Shown here in pieces: positions 1-8,242 of a stretch of DNA of 64,000 nt (its first letter is position 1; each line of letters opens with the position of its first letter). Origin of the DNA: Bauldia sp. (GTDB lineage: Bacteria > Pseudomonadota > Alphaproteobacteria > Rhizobiales > Kaistiaceae); NCBI GenBank assembly GCA_020442065.1, contig JAGRKZ010000019.1:1-64000 (forward strand), read 5' to 3'. A program made the translations under genes and the position numbers. The notes beneath the pieces were generated by a model. It saw nothing but the letters and a program-made list of their open reading frames with translations. It was not told the DNA's origin and did not search any database.

Positions 1-269
1 GCCACATCAAGGCCAACACCAAGGTGGCCGAGAGCCTGTTCAGGAAGGCCATGGGCGACGGCCCACAGTCCGTCACCGCCTGCATCTTCTGGCTCAAGAC
101 GCGGGCCCACTGGAAGGAGACGACCGTCCAGGAGCATGTCGGCAACGCCGGTCCGATCATGAAGATCGAGCGTGTCATCATCTCGCCGCCGCCCCGAGAC
201 TCGAACAGCAACATGCTCGGCCCGCCGGCGGCCAAGGGGCCACCGCTCCTCGAACACGTCGGGACCTGA
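1..269 (+). CDS. Small phage-type HTH protein, copy 1 (5' end outside window)
   Basis: Reading frame 3 is open from the window edge to the TGA at 267-269, so the N-terminus is missing. The visible part contains KVAESLFRKAMGDG, VTACIFWLKTRA and HWKETTVQEHVG. The first two motifs recur in the next gene, so the two are tandem paralogues. Proteins of this type (about 130 aa, N-terminal resolvase-like helix-turn-helix, then a helical segment) are common in alphaproteobacterial prophages near the packaging genes and may act as small terminase-like DNA-binding proteins. That role is inference. One base separates its stop from the ATG of copy 2, which suggests one transcript. Confidence 0.6.
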   Translation, partial: HIKANTKVAESLFRKAMGDGPQSVTACIFWLKTRAHWKETTVQEHVGNAGPIMKIERVIISPPPRDSNSNMLGPPAAKGPPLLEHVGT

Positions 270-270
270 G

Positions 271-534
271 ATGGGTCGCCGTGCCCACCGTCCCGACGAA
301 CGCGGTCGTCGCCAGGTTGAGGCGCTCGCGGCCTATGGCGTGCCCGAACTCGATATTGCCCGCGTCGTCGGCATCGACCCGAAGACCCTCCGCAAGCACT
401 ACCGCGACGAACTCGACCTCGGCGCAACCAAGGCCACCGCCAAGGTCGCCGAGTTCCTGTTCCGCAAGGCCACCACCGAAGGCCCTCAGTGCGTCACCGC
501 AGCCATCTTCTGGATGAAGACCCGCGGCGGCTAG
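271..534 (+). CDS. Small phage-type HTH protein, copy 2 (shortened by an amber codon)
   Basis: The ATG lies one base after the stop of copy 1. The 87-aa product has an N-terminal helix-turn-helix (around residues 15-45; motifs GVPELDIARVVGID and KTLRKHYRDELD) and a helical tail (KVAEFLFRKATTEG, VTAAIFWMKTRGG). It ends at TAG 532-534, exactly where copy 1 reads Trp (RAHWKET against RGG-stop-RES). The same frame then stays open to 660 and still looks like the C-terminus of the family. The protein is therefore probably truncated, or full-length if the amber codon is read through. It is likely a prophage DNA-binding protein; the exact function is unknown. Confidence 0.6.
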   Translation: MGRRAHRPDERGRRQVEALAAYGVPELDIARVVGIDPKTLRKHYRDELDLGATKATAKVAEFLFRKATTEGPQCVTAAIFWMKTRGG

Positions 535-660
535 CGCGAGAGCCCGCAGGCGCATGAGGTCGCCATTCGCGGGGACGTTCGCGACCTCAGCGACGAGGAC
601 CTCATGATCATAGCCGGCACACTCGCGCCAAAAAGGCTCCTGTCGAGCCCGACCAGATAG
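535..660 (+). pseudogene. In-frame 3' remainder of HTH copy 2 beyond the amber codon
   Basis: Directly after TAG 532-534 the same frame reads RESPQAHEV, then DVRDLSDEDLMIIAG, and ends at TAG 658-660. The start aligns with WKETTVQEHVG of copy 1, and an L-S-D-[DE] segment near the C-terminus is usual in this prophage family. This is best explained as the original 3' end of the gene, cut off by a TGG-to-TAG change. Confidence 0.5.
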
Positions 661-712
661 TCCCTAGACAGGTCCCCTTGCCGACGTCTTAGAGCGGCGG
701 TCTACTGGCCTC

Positions 713-922
713 ATGGTGCTCCTTGTCGGCGCGACCGCCTACCTCATCGGCCTATGGCCCGCCTTGACTATCGCTGGTGTGGGATGGGCCGCCCGTGGCA
801 TTCACCGTTTGCTCGCCGAAGAGCGCCGCCAGCGGATCGAGCGTTTCAGGGACCGGTGGAGCTACCGGTTCCACCGCGAGTTCTTCGCGGAGGGGAAGGG
901 CAGGAGAAGATCCGGCTCATGA
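713..922 (+). CDS. Small single-pass membrane protein
   Basis: A 69-aa ORF with one hydrophobic segment (residues about 2-25, LLVGATAYLIGLWPALTIAG) followed by a strongly basic tail ([20 protein letters not shown]). Its stop TGA (920-922) overlaps the ATG of the next gene at 919, which suggests translational coupling. It could be a phage accessory membrane peptide, but no family is recognised. The coupling is the main argument that it is real. Confidence 0.4.
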   Translation: MVLLVGATAYLIGLWPALTIAGVGWAARGIHRLLAEERRQRIERFRDRWSYRFHREFFAEGKGRRRSGS

Positions 923-1482
923 TGCTTTCAGTTCGCGAGCCCGCCCGACCGCGAGACGAGTATCTGCGTCTGCGGCGTGCCTTCGAGCCCGACCGGATCC
1001 GCCTTGTCATCGTCGGGGAGTCCCCGCCCGTTTCAGGCCTCTACTTCTACGATCCCGAGGGTCTCGTCAGTGAGCCGCTCTTCAGCGCGCTCATGAAGCG
1101 CATCGGGTTCATTCCTTCCACGAAGGCTGAAGGGTTGGCTGAGCTTCGCCGAAGGGGCTGGCTTCTCGTCGACGCGACATACCAGTCGGTCAATCCGCTC
1201 TCGGCGAAAGAGCGGGATGCAGTGATCGAAGCGGACTATCCGCTACTGCGCGACGATCTCCGCAACCTGCTTGGCGAGCACAGCGATACACCGCTCGTTG
1301 TGATCAAGGCCAATGTCTGCCGGCTCGTGGAGCCGCGCCTGGTGCGCGACGGGTTCACAGTCCTCAACAGAGGCCGTGTCGTCTTTTTCCCGAGCCACGG
1401 TCAGCAAGGTCGTTTCCACCAGCAGTTCGAGGCTCTCGTCGGCCCTGCGCCGCCGGTCGATGGGCCCGCACCGTCACGATAG
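919..1482 (+). CDS. Uracil-DNA-glycosylase-superfamily-like protein
   Basis: 187 aa from the ATG at 919, which overlaps the stop of the upstream small gene; upstream codons in the same frame look non-coding. It starts with a beta strand and glycine-rich turn ([12 protein letters not shown], residues about 30-41) followed by an aromatic stretch (LYFYDPEG). It ends in a strand-loop with His ([17 protein letters not shown]), where UDG-fold enzymes carry a second active-site motif. The overall pattern fits the small, poorly characterised UDG-like proteins of mobile elements. Base-excision activity is not shown by the sequence. It sits between phage-type genes and a recombinase, so it is probably part of the same mobile region. 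Confidence 0.45.
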   Translation: MMLSVREPARPRDEYLRLRRAFEPDRIRLVIVGESPPVSGLYFYDPEGLVSEPLFSALMKRIGFIPSTKAEGLAELRRRGWLLVDATYQSVNPLSAKERDAVIEADYPLLRDDLRNLLGEHSDTPLVVIKANVCRLVEPRLVRDGFTVLNRGRVVFFPSHGQQGRFHQQFEALVGPAPPVDGPAPSR

Positions 1483-1570
1483 ATTCTCATTATTTGCCAG
1501 ATACTTACGCTACGTACAAGCGGCAAACGGTGGTATGCTGTCTGTACGGAAGCGGAGGGTTCGTGTCGCT

Positions 1571-2245
1571 ATGCAACATGCCGTCGCCTACTATCGGGTG
1601 TCCACCGCCAGGCAGGGTCGATCAGGCCTCGGGATCGAGGCGCAGAGGGCTGCTGTCGCCCGGTTTGCCGAAGCGGAGGGCTACACCCTCATCGCCGAAT
1701 TCACCGAAGTCGAGACCGGCAAGGGTGCCGATGCGCTGGACCGGCGCCCGCAGCTGGCAGCGGCACTCGCGGCGGGCAAATCGGGCAAGTGTCCGGTCAT
1801 TGTCGCCAAGCTCGACCGGCTCTCCCGCGATGTCGCCTTCATCGCCGGGCTCATGGCCCAGCGAGTCCCCTTCATCGTCGCCGAACTGGGCGCGGATGCA
1901 GACCCGTTCATGCTGCACCTCTACGCTGCTCTCGCGGAGAAGGAGCGGCGGCTGATCTCGGAACGCACGCGGTCGGCGCTGGCGCAACGCAAGGCCCAGG
2001 GTGCTCTCCTCGGCAACCGCAGCAACGCCGCAGAGGCAGCCGCCCGAGGTCGCGACGTTCAGAAAACGGAAGCCGCCGCCTTCGCCGCCAACGTCCTACC
2101 GATCATCGAGACGCTTCGAGCGTCGGGTGTTCGCGATCTCCGAGGTCTCGCCGCGGCGCTGAACAATCGCGGAGTTCGCACAGCCCGCGGCGGGCAGTGG
2201 CACGTCTCGAACGTCAAGAACCTCGTCGATCGGCTCCACGCGTAG
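1571..2245 (+). CDS. Serine recombinase (resolvase/invertase N-terminal domain)
   Basis: 224 aa. The catalytic serine is in [14 protein letters not shown] (about residue 11). The other active-site motifs are KLDRLSRD (about residue 77) and the arginine-rich helix [14 protein letters not shown]-terminal recombinase-type HTH follows ([19 protein letters not shown]). It is a short resolvase/invertase type, not the large integrase type. The chosen ATG at 1571 is preceded by GGAGGG (1554-1559); an ATG at 1538 in the same frame would add 11 residues. It catalyses site-specific DNA strand exchange through a 5'-phosphoserine link. Next to phage-type genes, it is a plausible mover or inverter of this region, but no crossover site was found. 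Confidence 0.85.
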   Translation: MQHAVAYYRVSTARQGRSGLGIEAQRAAVARFAEAEGYTLIAEFTEVETGKGADALDRRPQLAAALAAGKSGKCPVIVAKLDRLSRDVAFIAGLMAQRVPFIVAELGADADPFMLHLYAALAEKERRLISERTRSALAQRKAQGALLGNRSNAAEAAARGRDVQKTEAAAFAANVLPIIETLRASGVRDLRGLAAALNNRGVRTARGGQWHVSNVKNLVDRLHA

Positions 2246-2349
2246 GCGGCTTTTTTAGGCGGGAACAACGCGACGGGGCGATGCCCAGACCGGTCCGGAT
2301 AGCAGACAGCCCTCGAGCGATCACTCCAAACAGGACTTCGTCCGATCGA

Positions 2350-2607
2350 TCAGCTGTATTTACTCAGCATCTCGAGATGCCGGATCTCGACAGGACAGGC
2401 GAGAAGCTCTTCGAGGCGACTCATCAAGGGCATGAGATGCGGCAGCTTCAGATGCTGCTCGAGGGCCTCCTGACTCTCAAAGTTTTCGTAGAATACGAAG
2501 ACGCAGGGATCCTTGGCATCGCGATGGAAGTGGTACGCGACGCAGCCAGGTTCAGCACGCGCTGGCGCTACCTGTGCAGCCAAGATTCGCTCGAGTTCCT
2601 CGGTGCC
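2350..2607 (-). pseudogene. Antibiotic biosynthesis monooxygenase (ABM) domain, 5' end lost
   Basis: On the minus strand, about 85 codons ending at 2350 read as the C-terminal three quarters of a dimeric alpha-beta-barrel ABM protein: GTEELERILAAQVAP, ARAEPGCVAYHFHRD, FVFYENFESQEALEQHL, then a short tail. ABM proteins are normally about 95-100 aa and start with a strand such as FVVVARxxxKPG. Here the sequence upstream of GTEELERIL is unrelated and Ser/Ala-rich, as expected of non-coding DNA read through. No start codon lies at the expected place. I read it as a decayed gene, although an open frame extends to 2874. Confidence 0.55.
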
Positions 2608-2619
2608 AATCGCTGGCCT

Positions 2620-3021
2620 CGGACCCCACGGCGAACGTGCCGCCCCGCCCGAGCGGCTTGAACTTTCGGACGCTGATGCAGCACGCGCGCGCGACAAACA
2701 GTTCACCGCCGCCGTGGTCTTCCATACGACAACCAGCGATTGGTCAACGCAGGCGCTCGCAGGCATCGTCACCACCCTCGGTCGGTATTCCGCCGCCGTT
2801 GTGGAAGTGGTCGACTGCCAGTTCAGGGCGGCGGTACAACGCGGCGATAACGCTCTCGCCCCACTCGGAGGCATGTCTTCGAGCGCGAGTCCGACGCATT
2901 GCCGTCAACTACGGCTCCCAGCACCCAGGAGGCCGATCGTACGATGGGCGGGAGCCTTTGTCTTCCTGTTGCGCGCAGGCGCCCAGCAGGTCTTCATTCT
3001 CGGATCGTGACAGGTGCACAG
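2620..3021. other. Intergenic region without recognisable gene
   Basis: About 400 bases between the ABM fragment and the HTH-SBP regulator. Several overlapping frames are open, but none gives a protein-like pattern. The long plus-strand frames here are antisense to the ABM fragment or upstream extensions of the regulator. No convincing promoter was picked out. Confidence 0.4.
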
Positions 3022-4830
3022 ATGCCGGAACCGGTTCGACGGAGAAGTCTTCGCGACAGCGCCCCACGCTACGTGGCACGCGGTCCCTTGCCCGAGGGGC
3101 CTTACGAAACGGTGCAGGGTGCCCGCACCAACGTAGTCTTGGGTGAAGCGCAGGCAGTCCTTGACTTTGCCGACTATGTCGAGGCGACCGCTGAGCCGTT
3201 CCTAGGGCTGAAGCGCGGCTACAGCGAAATGCAGATGGTGATCTACCTGATCCGTTGCCACATGGCTGGGCGGCTGGTTACGAGCAGCGCGCTTGCATCC
3301 GCTTCTGGTATGCCATTCGCGACCGCCATGCGAGGGATTCAGGCCATGTCTCGCCGCGGCCTGATCGTCAAAAGGCCACGCACGGCATCCGGCAAATCGT
3401 TTTCGCTCCATCCGTCAGTTGAACTCCTGAACGCCTGGCAGGGCTATGCAGCACGACTGAGGGAGGCAATGCAGACGAGCCAGGTTGGTCACCCACCGGC
3501 GGCGAAGCCCGCGGGTGCGATCATCCGGGACAGTTCGCCCGGAACTATTCCGCCGCCGCCGGTGCTTGAGGCCAAGCTAAACCTCGGCAGGGAAATCCGG
3601 TTCCTCGTGCATGCCGATCCAACCTTTACGGCGATGAACGCCCTTCGAAAGCAGTTTGAAATGATGTTTGGTGTTGCAATCCGCAGCCGTGCTCTTTCGA
3701 TCGACCGCCTCCGTGCGGAGGTGATTAACAACGGCCGTCTTTCGACTTCCAAGCACGACATAATCGCCTGCGACTTGCCGTGGTTTGGCGAGCTCGCTCA
3801 CCGCGGGCTTCTCTTTCCGCTTGACCGGCTGATCGACTCACTGGAGTTCGACTGCTCTGACTTCCATCCGGATGCGATGGCCAGCGCACGCTACCGCGGC
3901 GTCCAATACGGCGTGCCGATAATCACCACCGCCGAAACGCTGGTCTACAGGACCGATCTCTTCGCCAAAGCTGGCATCGACCCGCCGACAACGAGCGCCG
4001 AGACCCTCGCTGCTGCGTGCGCCCTCACCAAGCCTGAAATCGGACAATACGGCATCGCTTGGACCGGGGGCAGGGGGACCGCAATCGGACACACTTTCAT
4101 CATGATCATGAGCGCCTTCGGACAATGTGTCGTCAATCTCCGCAAAACTCGCGACGGCTTCGACGCCGAGTCATTCGAAGGTGAAAACCTCAGGCCTATG
4201 TTCCTCAGCGAAGCAGCATTTGAGACGGCCTACTACCTGTCGGAACTGCTTCAGTATTCACCGCCCAACATCCTCGAAATGAACTGGTACGAGCGCGCAA
4301 TGGCCTACGCCAAGGGGACGGCGGCATGTGCCTATTCGCACTCGCTCCTCGCGCCGCTTTACGAGTTGGATGAGACCTCGCCTGCCTACCGCCGTACGGG
4401 CTATCTTCCCCACCCGATCGGCCCGCGCGGTTCGCGCATCGTGCCGCTCGGGGGGTATGCGCTCGCAATTCCCGCCAACATCGAGCCATCCCGTATCGAG
4501 GACGTCGCCATTGCACTTCGCGCCTTGACTTCGCCGGGGGCCGCGAAGCTGTACGCGATGAACGGGAGTCTGGCATTTTCCCGATTCAGCCTGATCAACG
4601 ATCCGGAGGTCCGCGGCATATCTCCCATGATGAGCGCGATCGAAGACCTAGCAGGACGCGGTCTGCTCCGCATGTGGCCAAGGCCGCCGGTACCGGAGGT
4701 CTCGGGAGTCATCGCGATCGCAGGCGAAGAGATTCACGACATGCTTTCTGGAGGGAAAACGATCCAGGAGGCACTGTCTAATGCCCAGAATCGTAGCGAT
4801 CAGATGATGCGCGGGGCCGGCCATTACTGA
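3022..4830 (+). CDS. Transcriptional regulator fusing a winged helix to a solute-binding-protein fold
   Basis: 602 aa from the ATG at 3022; frames further upstream are low-complexity. Residues about 40-135 form a winged-helix domain (MQMVIYLIRCHMAGRL, ALASASGMPFATAMRG, MSRRGLIVKRP). After a Pro/Ala linker, residues about 190-600 match a family 1 solute-binding protein: DIIACDLPWFGELAHRG, GVPIITTAETLVYRTDLF, GIDPPTT and a C-terminal PLGGYALAIPA. There is no signal peptide or membrane segment, so the SBP fold should sit in the cytoplasm as a sugar sensor. It is followed by a sugar ABC operon on the same strand and is the probable ligand-responsive regulator of that operon. A palindrome at 4863-4877 is a candidate operator. 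Confidence 0.75.
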   Translation: MPEPVRRRSLRDSAPRYVARGPLPEGPYETVQGARTNVVLGEAQAVLDFADYVEATAEPFLGLKRGYSEMQMVIYLIRCHMAGRLVTSSALASASGMPFATAMRGIQAMSRRGLIVKRPRTASGKSFSLHPSVELLNAWQGYAARLREAMQTSQVGHPPAAKPAGAIIRDSSPGTIPPPPVLEAKLNLGREIRFLVHADPTFTAMNALRKQFEMMFGVAIRSRALSIDRLRAEVINNGRLSTSKHDIIACDLPWFGELAHRGLLFPLDRLIDSLEFDCSDFHPDAMASARYRGVQYGVPIITTAETLVYRTDLFAKAGIDPPTTSAETLAAACALTKPEIGQYGIAWTGGRGTAIGHTFIMIMSAFGQCVVNLRKTRDGFDAESFEGENLRPMFLSEAAFETAYYLSELLQYSPPNILEMNWYERAMAYAKGTAACAYSHSLLAPLYELDETSPAYRRTGYLPHPIGPRGSRIVPLGGYALAIPANIEPSRIEDVAIALRALTSPGAAKLYAMNGSLAFSRFSLINDPEVRGISPMMSAIEDLAGRGLLRMWPRPPVPEVSGVIAIAGEEIHDMLSGGKTIQEALSNAQNRSDQMMRGAGHY

Positions 4831-4862
4831 TCCCTCGCAGCTTTCTCGCATTGGCAAGATTC

Positions 4863-4877
4863 TTCTCAAACTGAGAA
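4863..4877. promoter_or_regulatory. Inverted repeat TTCTCA-AAC-TGAGAA, candidate operator
   Basis: Perfect 6-bp arms around a 3-bp centre, just after the regulator gene and about 235 bases before the solute-binding-protein start. The position fits autoregulation or control of the ABC operon. No experimental consensus supports it. Confidence 0.35.
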
Positions 4878-5110
4878 ACTTCGCCCCTTCTCCCCCCACC
4901 CGCCATTAGATACCATTCAATCAGAAAGAAATTCCTCGCGTCAACGGGCGTGTCATCGAGGTCCCGCTGCGTTGTAGCGTGAATAATAACCCGGTCTTGG
5001 GAGACGATTGACGCGTGTGACGAAATGTCTGGTGCGCGTTTATAGCAATGATCGGGAATATATACGTAATCTCAACAGAGATGCTCAGATTGCCTACTTC
5101 AGGGAGGAGA

Positions 5111-6436
5111 ATGATGCATAGAACGCTGAAATATTCCGTCGGCATGGTGGCCGTCACGACAGCCCTTCTCGGTGGCTCGGCCGCGATGGCTCAGGAGTGC
5201 AAGCCCGAGGACAGGAAGATCCTGACCGTATGGGACCAGTTCGAGTACTACGGTATGACCGCAGCCGGTCCCGCTATCGAAAAGATTCATGAGGAATTTC
5301 AGAAAGAGCACCCCTGTGTAGTGTTCTCTCGTTCCGTCTTCGGCGGCGGCATGCCGGTCCGCAACGCAGTCGAGCTTGCGCTGACTTCGGGCGAAGCCCC
5401 GGACGTATTCTACTCGTGGCCCTCGGGTGCTGGGCTCACCGCCTATGCCAACGCCGGCTACCTGACCGACCTGACGCCTTACGCCGACAAATACGACTGG
5501 TGGTCGCGGTTGCCGCAGTGGGCCATCGAGCGCAATACGTACAAGGGCAAGCTCTATGCCTATCCGTGGGAGCAGGACCTTGAATACGTGTACTACAACA
5601 AGGCCGCGTTCCAGGAGCTCGGCATCGAAGTACCAAAGAGTTTTGACGAGGTCCTTGCGTGGTGCGACAAGGCCAGCGCAGCCGGCAAGATCCCGATCGC
5701 GCTGGGCAATCAAGACCTCTGGCCAGCCGTCAACATGTGGACGGACGTCACCGCGCTGACGGGCGGCCGCGAGGTGGGTCTTGCCCTGCTCCAGGACCGG
5801 CAGGACTGGAACTCCGAGGAACCTCGGAAGGCCCTCGAGATGATCCGCCAAATGGTCGAGCACAATTGCTTCAGCCCCGGCTTCAATGGCACGTCGTACA
5901 ACGACTCGCTGCTGCAGTTCTATTCGGGCCAGGCTACGTCAGTCTGGACTGGCACATGGGTGATCCACGATGTCACCGGCAACGTGCCCGAGGATCAGCT
6001 CGACATCTTCTATATGCCTCCATTTGTCGAGGGTAAGCCGCAGGCCACCCACATGTCGGAAGGATCGGCCTGGTATATCTGGTCCGGGTCGGAGGTTAAG
6101 GATCTCGCCGCGGAGTACATCAACTTCGTCACCGATCCGCGCTGGCTCGAGACTTGGATCAAGGAGGGTTACACCATCCCAATCCAGAAGACCCCCATTG
6201 ATTTCTCGAAGTACGGTATCTCGGGCGTCATCGAGAAGGCCTTCGGCACCGGACAGGCCATGCAGGAGCACAACGTCGATGCCTTTCATACCACGGCCCC
6301 GCCCCGCGTCACCTTCGTGATGTACAACGACATCCAGGGCGTGCTGACGGGCGATACCCCGATCGACGACTTCCTCAAGAAGCTCGACGAGAAGATGGCA
6401 GAGGCTGACGAGGCCGGCGAGAACTGGGAGCCGTAG
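5111..6436 (+). CDS. Sugar ABC transporter, periplasmic substrate-binding protein
   Basis: 441 aa. The ATG at 5111 follows a strong AGGGAGGAGA; a second ATG follows at once. A typical Sec signal peptide (hydrophobic VGMVAVTTALLGGSAAMA) ends at AMA-QE, around residue 30. The rest has family 1 SBP features: ILTVWDQFEYYG, APDVFYSWPSG and LEYVYYNKAAFQELG, followed by the C-terminal lobe. It captures an oligosaccharide or related sugar in the periplasm for the two permeases downstream. A hairpin at 6460-6490 separates it from the permeases, a common arrangement that lets the binding protein be made in excess. The substrate is unknown; the GH32-like enzyme in the operon suggests a fructose- or arabinose-containing glycan. 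Confidence 0.9.
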   Translation: MMHRTLKYSVGMVAVTTALLGGSAAMAQECKPEDRKILTVWDQFEYYGMTAAGPAIEKIHEEFQKEHPCVVFSRSVFGGGMPVRNAVELALTSGEAPDVFYSWPSGAGLTAYANAGYLTDLTPYADKYDWWSRLPQWAIERNTYKGKLYAYPWEQDLEYVYYNKAAFQELGIEVPKSFDEVLAWCDKASAAGKIPIALGNQDLWPAVNMWTDVTALTGGREVGLALLQDRQDWNSEEPRKALEMIRQMVEHNCFSPGFNGTSYNDSLLQFYSGQATSVWTGTWVIHDVTGNVPEDQLDIFYMPPFVEGKPQATHMSEGSAWYIWSGSEVKDLAAEYINFVTDPRWLETWIKEGYTIPIQKTPIDFSKYGISGVIEKAFGTGQAMQEHNVDAFHTTAPPRVTFVMYNDIQGVLTGDTPIDDFLKKLDEKMAEADEAGENWEP

Positions 6437-6459
6437 CCTCTAGGCGGTATTCCTCCCGC

Positions 6460-6490
6460 GGCTGGCGCGGCCTATTGGGCGGCGCCAGCC
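6460..6490 (+). terminator. Intra-operon hairpin after the binding-protein gene
   Basis: GGCTGGCGC (6460-6468) pairs perfectly with GCGCCAGCC (6482-6490) over a 13-base loop. No T-run follows, so it is more likely an mRNA-stabilising or attenuating hairpin than a full terminator. It lies in the 94-base gap between the SBP and the first permease. Confidence 0.5.
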
Positions 6491-6530
6491 GAAGCCCTTC
6501 ACTTATTCGCAGCCGGCCGAGAGACCAGAG

Positions 6531-7403
6531 ATGATCGACGCGCGCGGCCGCCTTGGCCCCTACCTCTTCCTCGGTCCGGCGATCCTGTACCTCGCGATCT
6601 GGGTCTACTATCCGATCGCCAAGAACTTCTACCTAAGCTTCTTCACCGCCGGGGCCTCGCGCAGCGACGCGCCGCAATTCGTCGGCCTAGCCAATTACCA
6701 GCGGCTGCTCTCCGATGATTTGTTCTTTCGCGCCCTTATGCATAACCTCGCCTGGGTAGCTCTCAGCATCGTCATTCCAGTGGTGATCGGGCTGGTGCTG
6801 GCGGTGCTCCTCGTAGAGCGGCGGGCCCGCCTGTTCTACGCGGCGGTCTTCTTCCTGCCGGTGACGGTCGCGCCGATCATGGCGGCGATCGTATGGGGCT
6901 GGATCTACAATCCGACCTTCGGCGCGCTCAATCAGTTCCTCGCCGTCGTCGGCCTTGGCGGTCTCGCCCAGCCCTGGCTAGCCGATCCAGCGACCGCGCT
7001 AGTGGCGGTCAACATGATCGGTAGCTGGGGGTACTATGGCTTCTGCGCACTGATCTTCCTCGCCGGTCTCCAGGGGATAGATCCCGAGATCTACGATGCA
7101 GCGCGGATCGACGGCGCCAACAGTTTCCGGCGCTTTTGGTCGATCACTTTACCGCTCCTCAAGCCCACGCTCGTGTTCGTGCTGGTCTACACGATCATCG
7201 GCTCGATGAAATTCTTCGACATCATCTACGTGGCGACCAAAGGCGGTCCGGATAACAGTACCCAGATCGTCGCCGTCTATATGTTCGATCTGTTCATCCG
7301 CCAGGGGGAACAGCACTACGCTGCTGCGATGAGCATGGTTCTCACCGCGATTATCCTGGTGATGAGCCTCCTCGTCATCCGCAACGCCACACGACGGACG
7401 TAA
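6531..7403 (+). CDS. Sugar ABC transporter permease (MalF/UgpA type)
   Basis: 290 aa, with six hydrophobic segments starting with YLFLGPAILYLAIWVYYPI. The cytoplasmic EAA loop is clear around residues 186-200 (EIYDAARIDGANSFRRFW), the contact site for the ATPase. It forms a heterodimer with the next permease in the inner membrane. The downstream permease begins 5 bases after its stop. The N-terminus is short, with no extra MalF-type periplasmic domain, as is usual for CUT1 family importers of sugars and glycerol phosphate. The ATG at 6531 sits after AGAGACCAGAG. Confidence 0.9.
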   Translation: MIDARGRLGPYLFLGPAILYLAIWVYYPIAKNFYLSFFTAGASRSDAPQFVGLANYQRLLSDDLFFRALMHNLAWVALSIVIPVVIGLVLAVLLVERRARLFYAAVFFLPVTVAPIMAAIVWGWIYNPTFGALNQFLAVVGLGGLAQPWLADPATALVAVNMIGSWGYYGFCALIFLAGLQGIDPEIYDAARIDGANSFRRFWSITLPLLKPTLVFVLVYTIIGSMKFFDIIYVATKGGPDNSTQIVAVYMFDLFIRQGEQHYAAAMSMVLTAIILVMSLLVIRNATRRT

Positions 7404-7408
7404 CGGCC

Positions 7409-8242
7409 ATGCACGCGACCTTCAATCGCCTTGGAGCGACCCTTGGTGCGAATGGCCTCCTCATCCTTTTCGTGATTATCTCGCTGTTCCCGGTCTACCT
7501 GATGTTCATCACCTCGCTGAAGTCGCAGGCCGAGCTGATTCAGAACGTCTTCGCTTTGCCGCGCAATCCCAAATGGGGCAACTACCCGCTCGTCCTGATC
7601 GAACGTAGCTACTACCGAGCGGTCATCAACAGCCTGATGCTGGCCGGCACCGTGACGATCATCACGATCGTCCTCTCGTGCCTCGCGGCCTATGCCTTCG
7701 CGGTTTACGACTTCGTTGGCCGGCAACTCCTGTTCGTCCTTGTCCTTGTCGGGCTGATGGTGTCGGAGGTGTCGATCCTCATACCAGTCTACATGCTCCT
7801 CAAGTCGTGGAATCTCCTCAACAGCTTCGTAGGACTGGTGCTGCCGCAGATCGCCCTCGGCCTCTCCTTTGGCATCTTCCTGATGACGACTTTCTTTCTT
7901 CAGGTGCCCAAGGATCTTGTCGATGCCGCACGCCTCGACGGCTGCACCGATCTCCAGCTCCTGATGCGGGTAATGGTCCCGGTGAGCATCCCGGCAATCG
8001 GCGCGCTTGCAGTCATAGAGTTCCTGTGGACGTGGAACAGCTTCTTCTTTCCCCTGGTCATTGCCACTCGGCAGGACCTTATGCCGCTCAGCGTCGCGAT
8101 CATCGATTTCATGGGGCGGTTCACGTTCAACTACGAGCTGGTCGCGACGACCTGCGTGATCATGTTCGTGCCCATCCTCATCCTCTACGTCCTCACCCAG
8201 CGCAGCTTCCGGCGGGGCGTCACCATGGGAGCCGTCAAATGA
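7409..8242 (+). CDS. Sugar ABC transporter permease (MalG/UgpE type)
   Basis: 277 aa with six membrane segments and the EAA loop DLVDAARLDGCTDLQLL around residues 169-185. It has the CUT1 second-permease start (LFVIISLFPVYLMFITSLK). It pairs with the upstream permease. Its TGA overlaps the ATG of the ATPase gene by the tetranucleotide ATGA, so the transport complex is made by coupled translation. The substrate is not deducible from the permease itself. Confidence 0.9.
   Translation: MHATFNRLGATLGANGLLILFVIISLFPVYLMFITSLKSQAELIQNVFALPRNPKWGNYPLVLIERSYYRAVINSLMLAGTVTIITIVLSCLAAYAFAVYDFVGRQLLFVLVLVGLMVSEVSILIPVYMLLKSWNLLNSFVGLVLPQIALGLSFGIFLMTTFFLQVPKDLVDAARLDGCTDLQLLMRVMVPVSIPAIGALAVIEFLWTWNSFFFPLVIATRQDLMPLSVAIIDFMGRFTFNYELVATTCVIMFVPILILYVLTQRSFRRGVTMGAVK

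Noticed and set aside
2350-2874. Complete 174-aa ABM protein
   Set aside because: Only the last 85 codons resemble the family; the upstream half is Ser/Ala-rich and unrelated.
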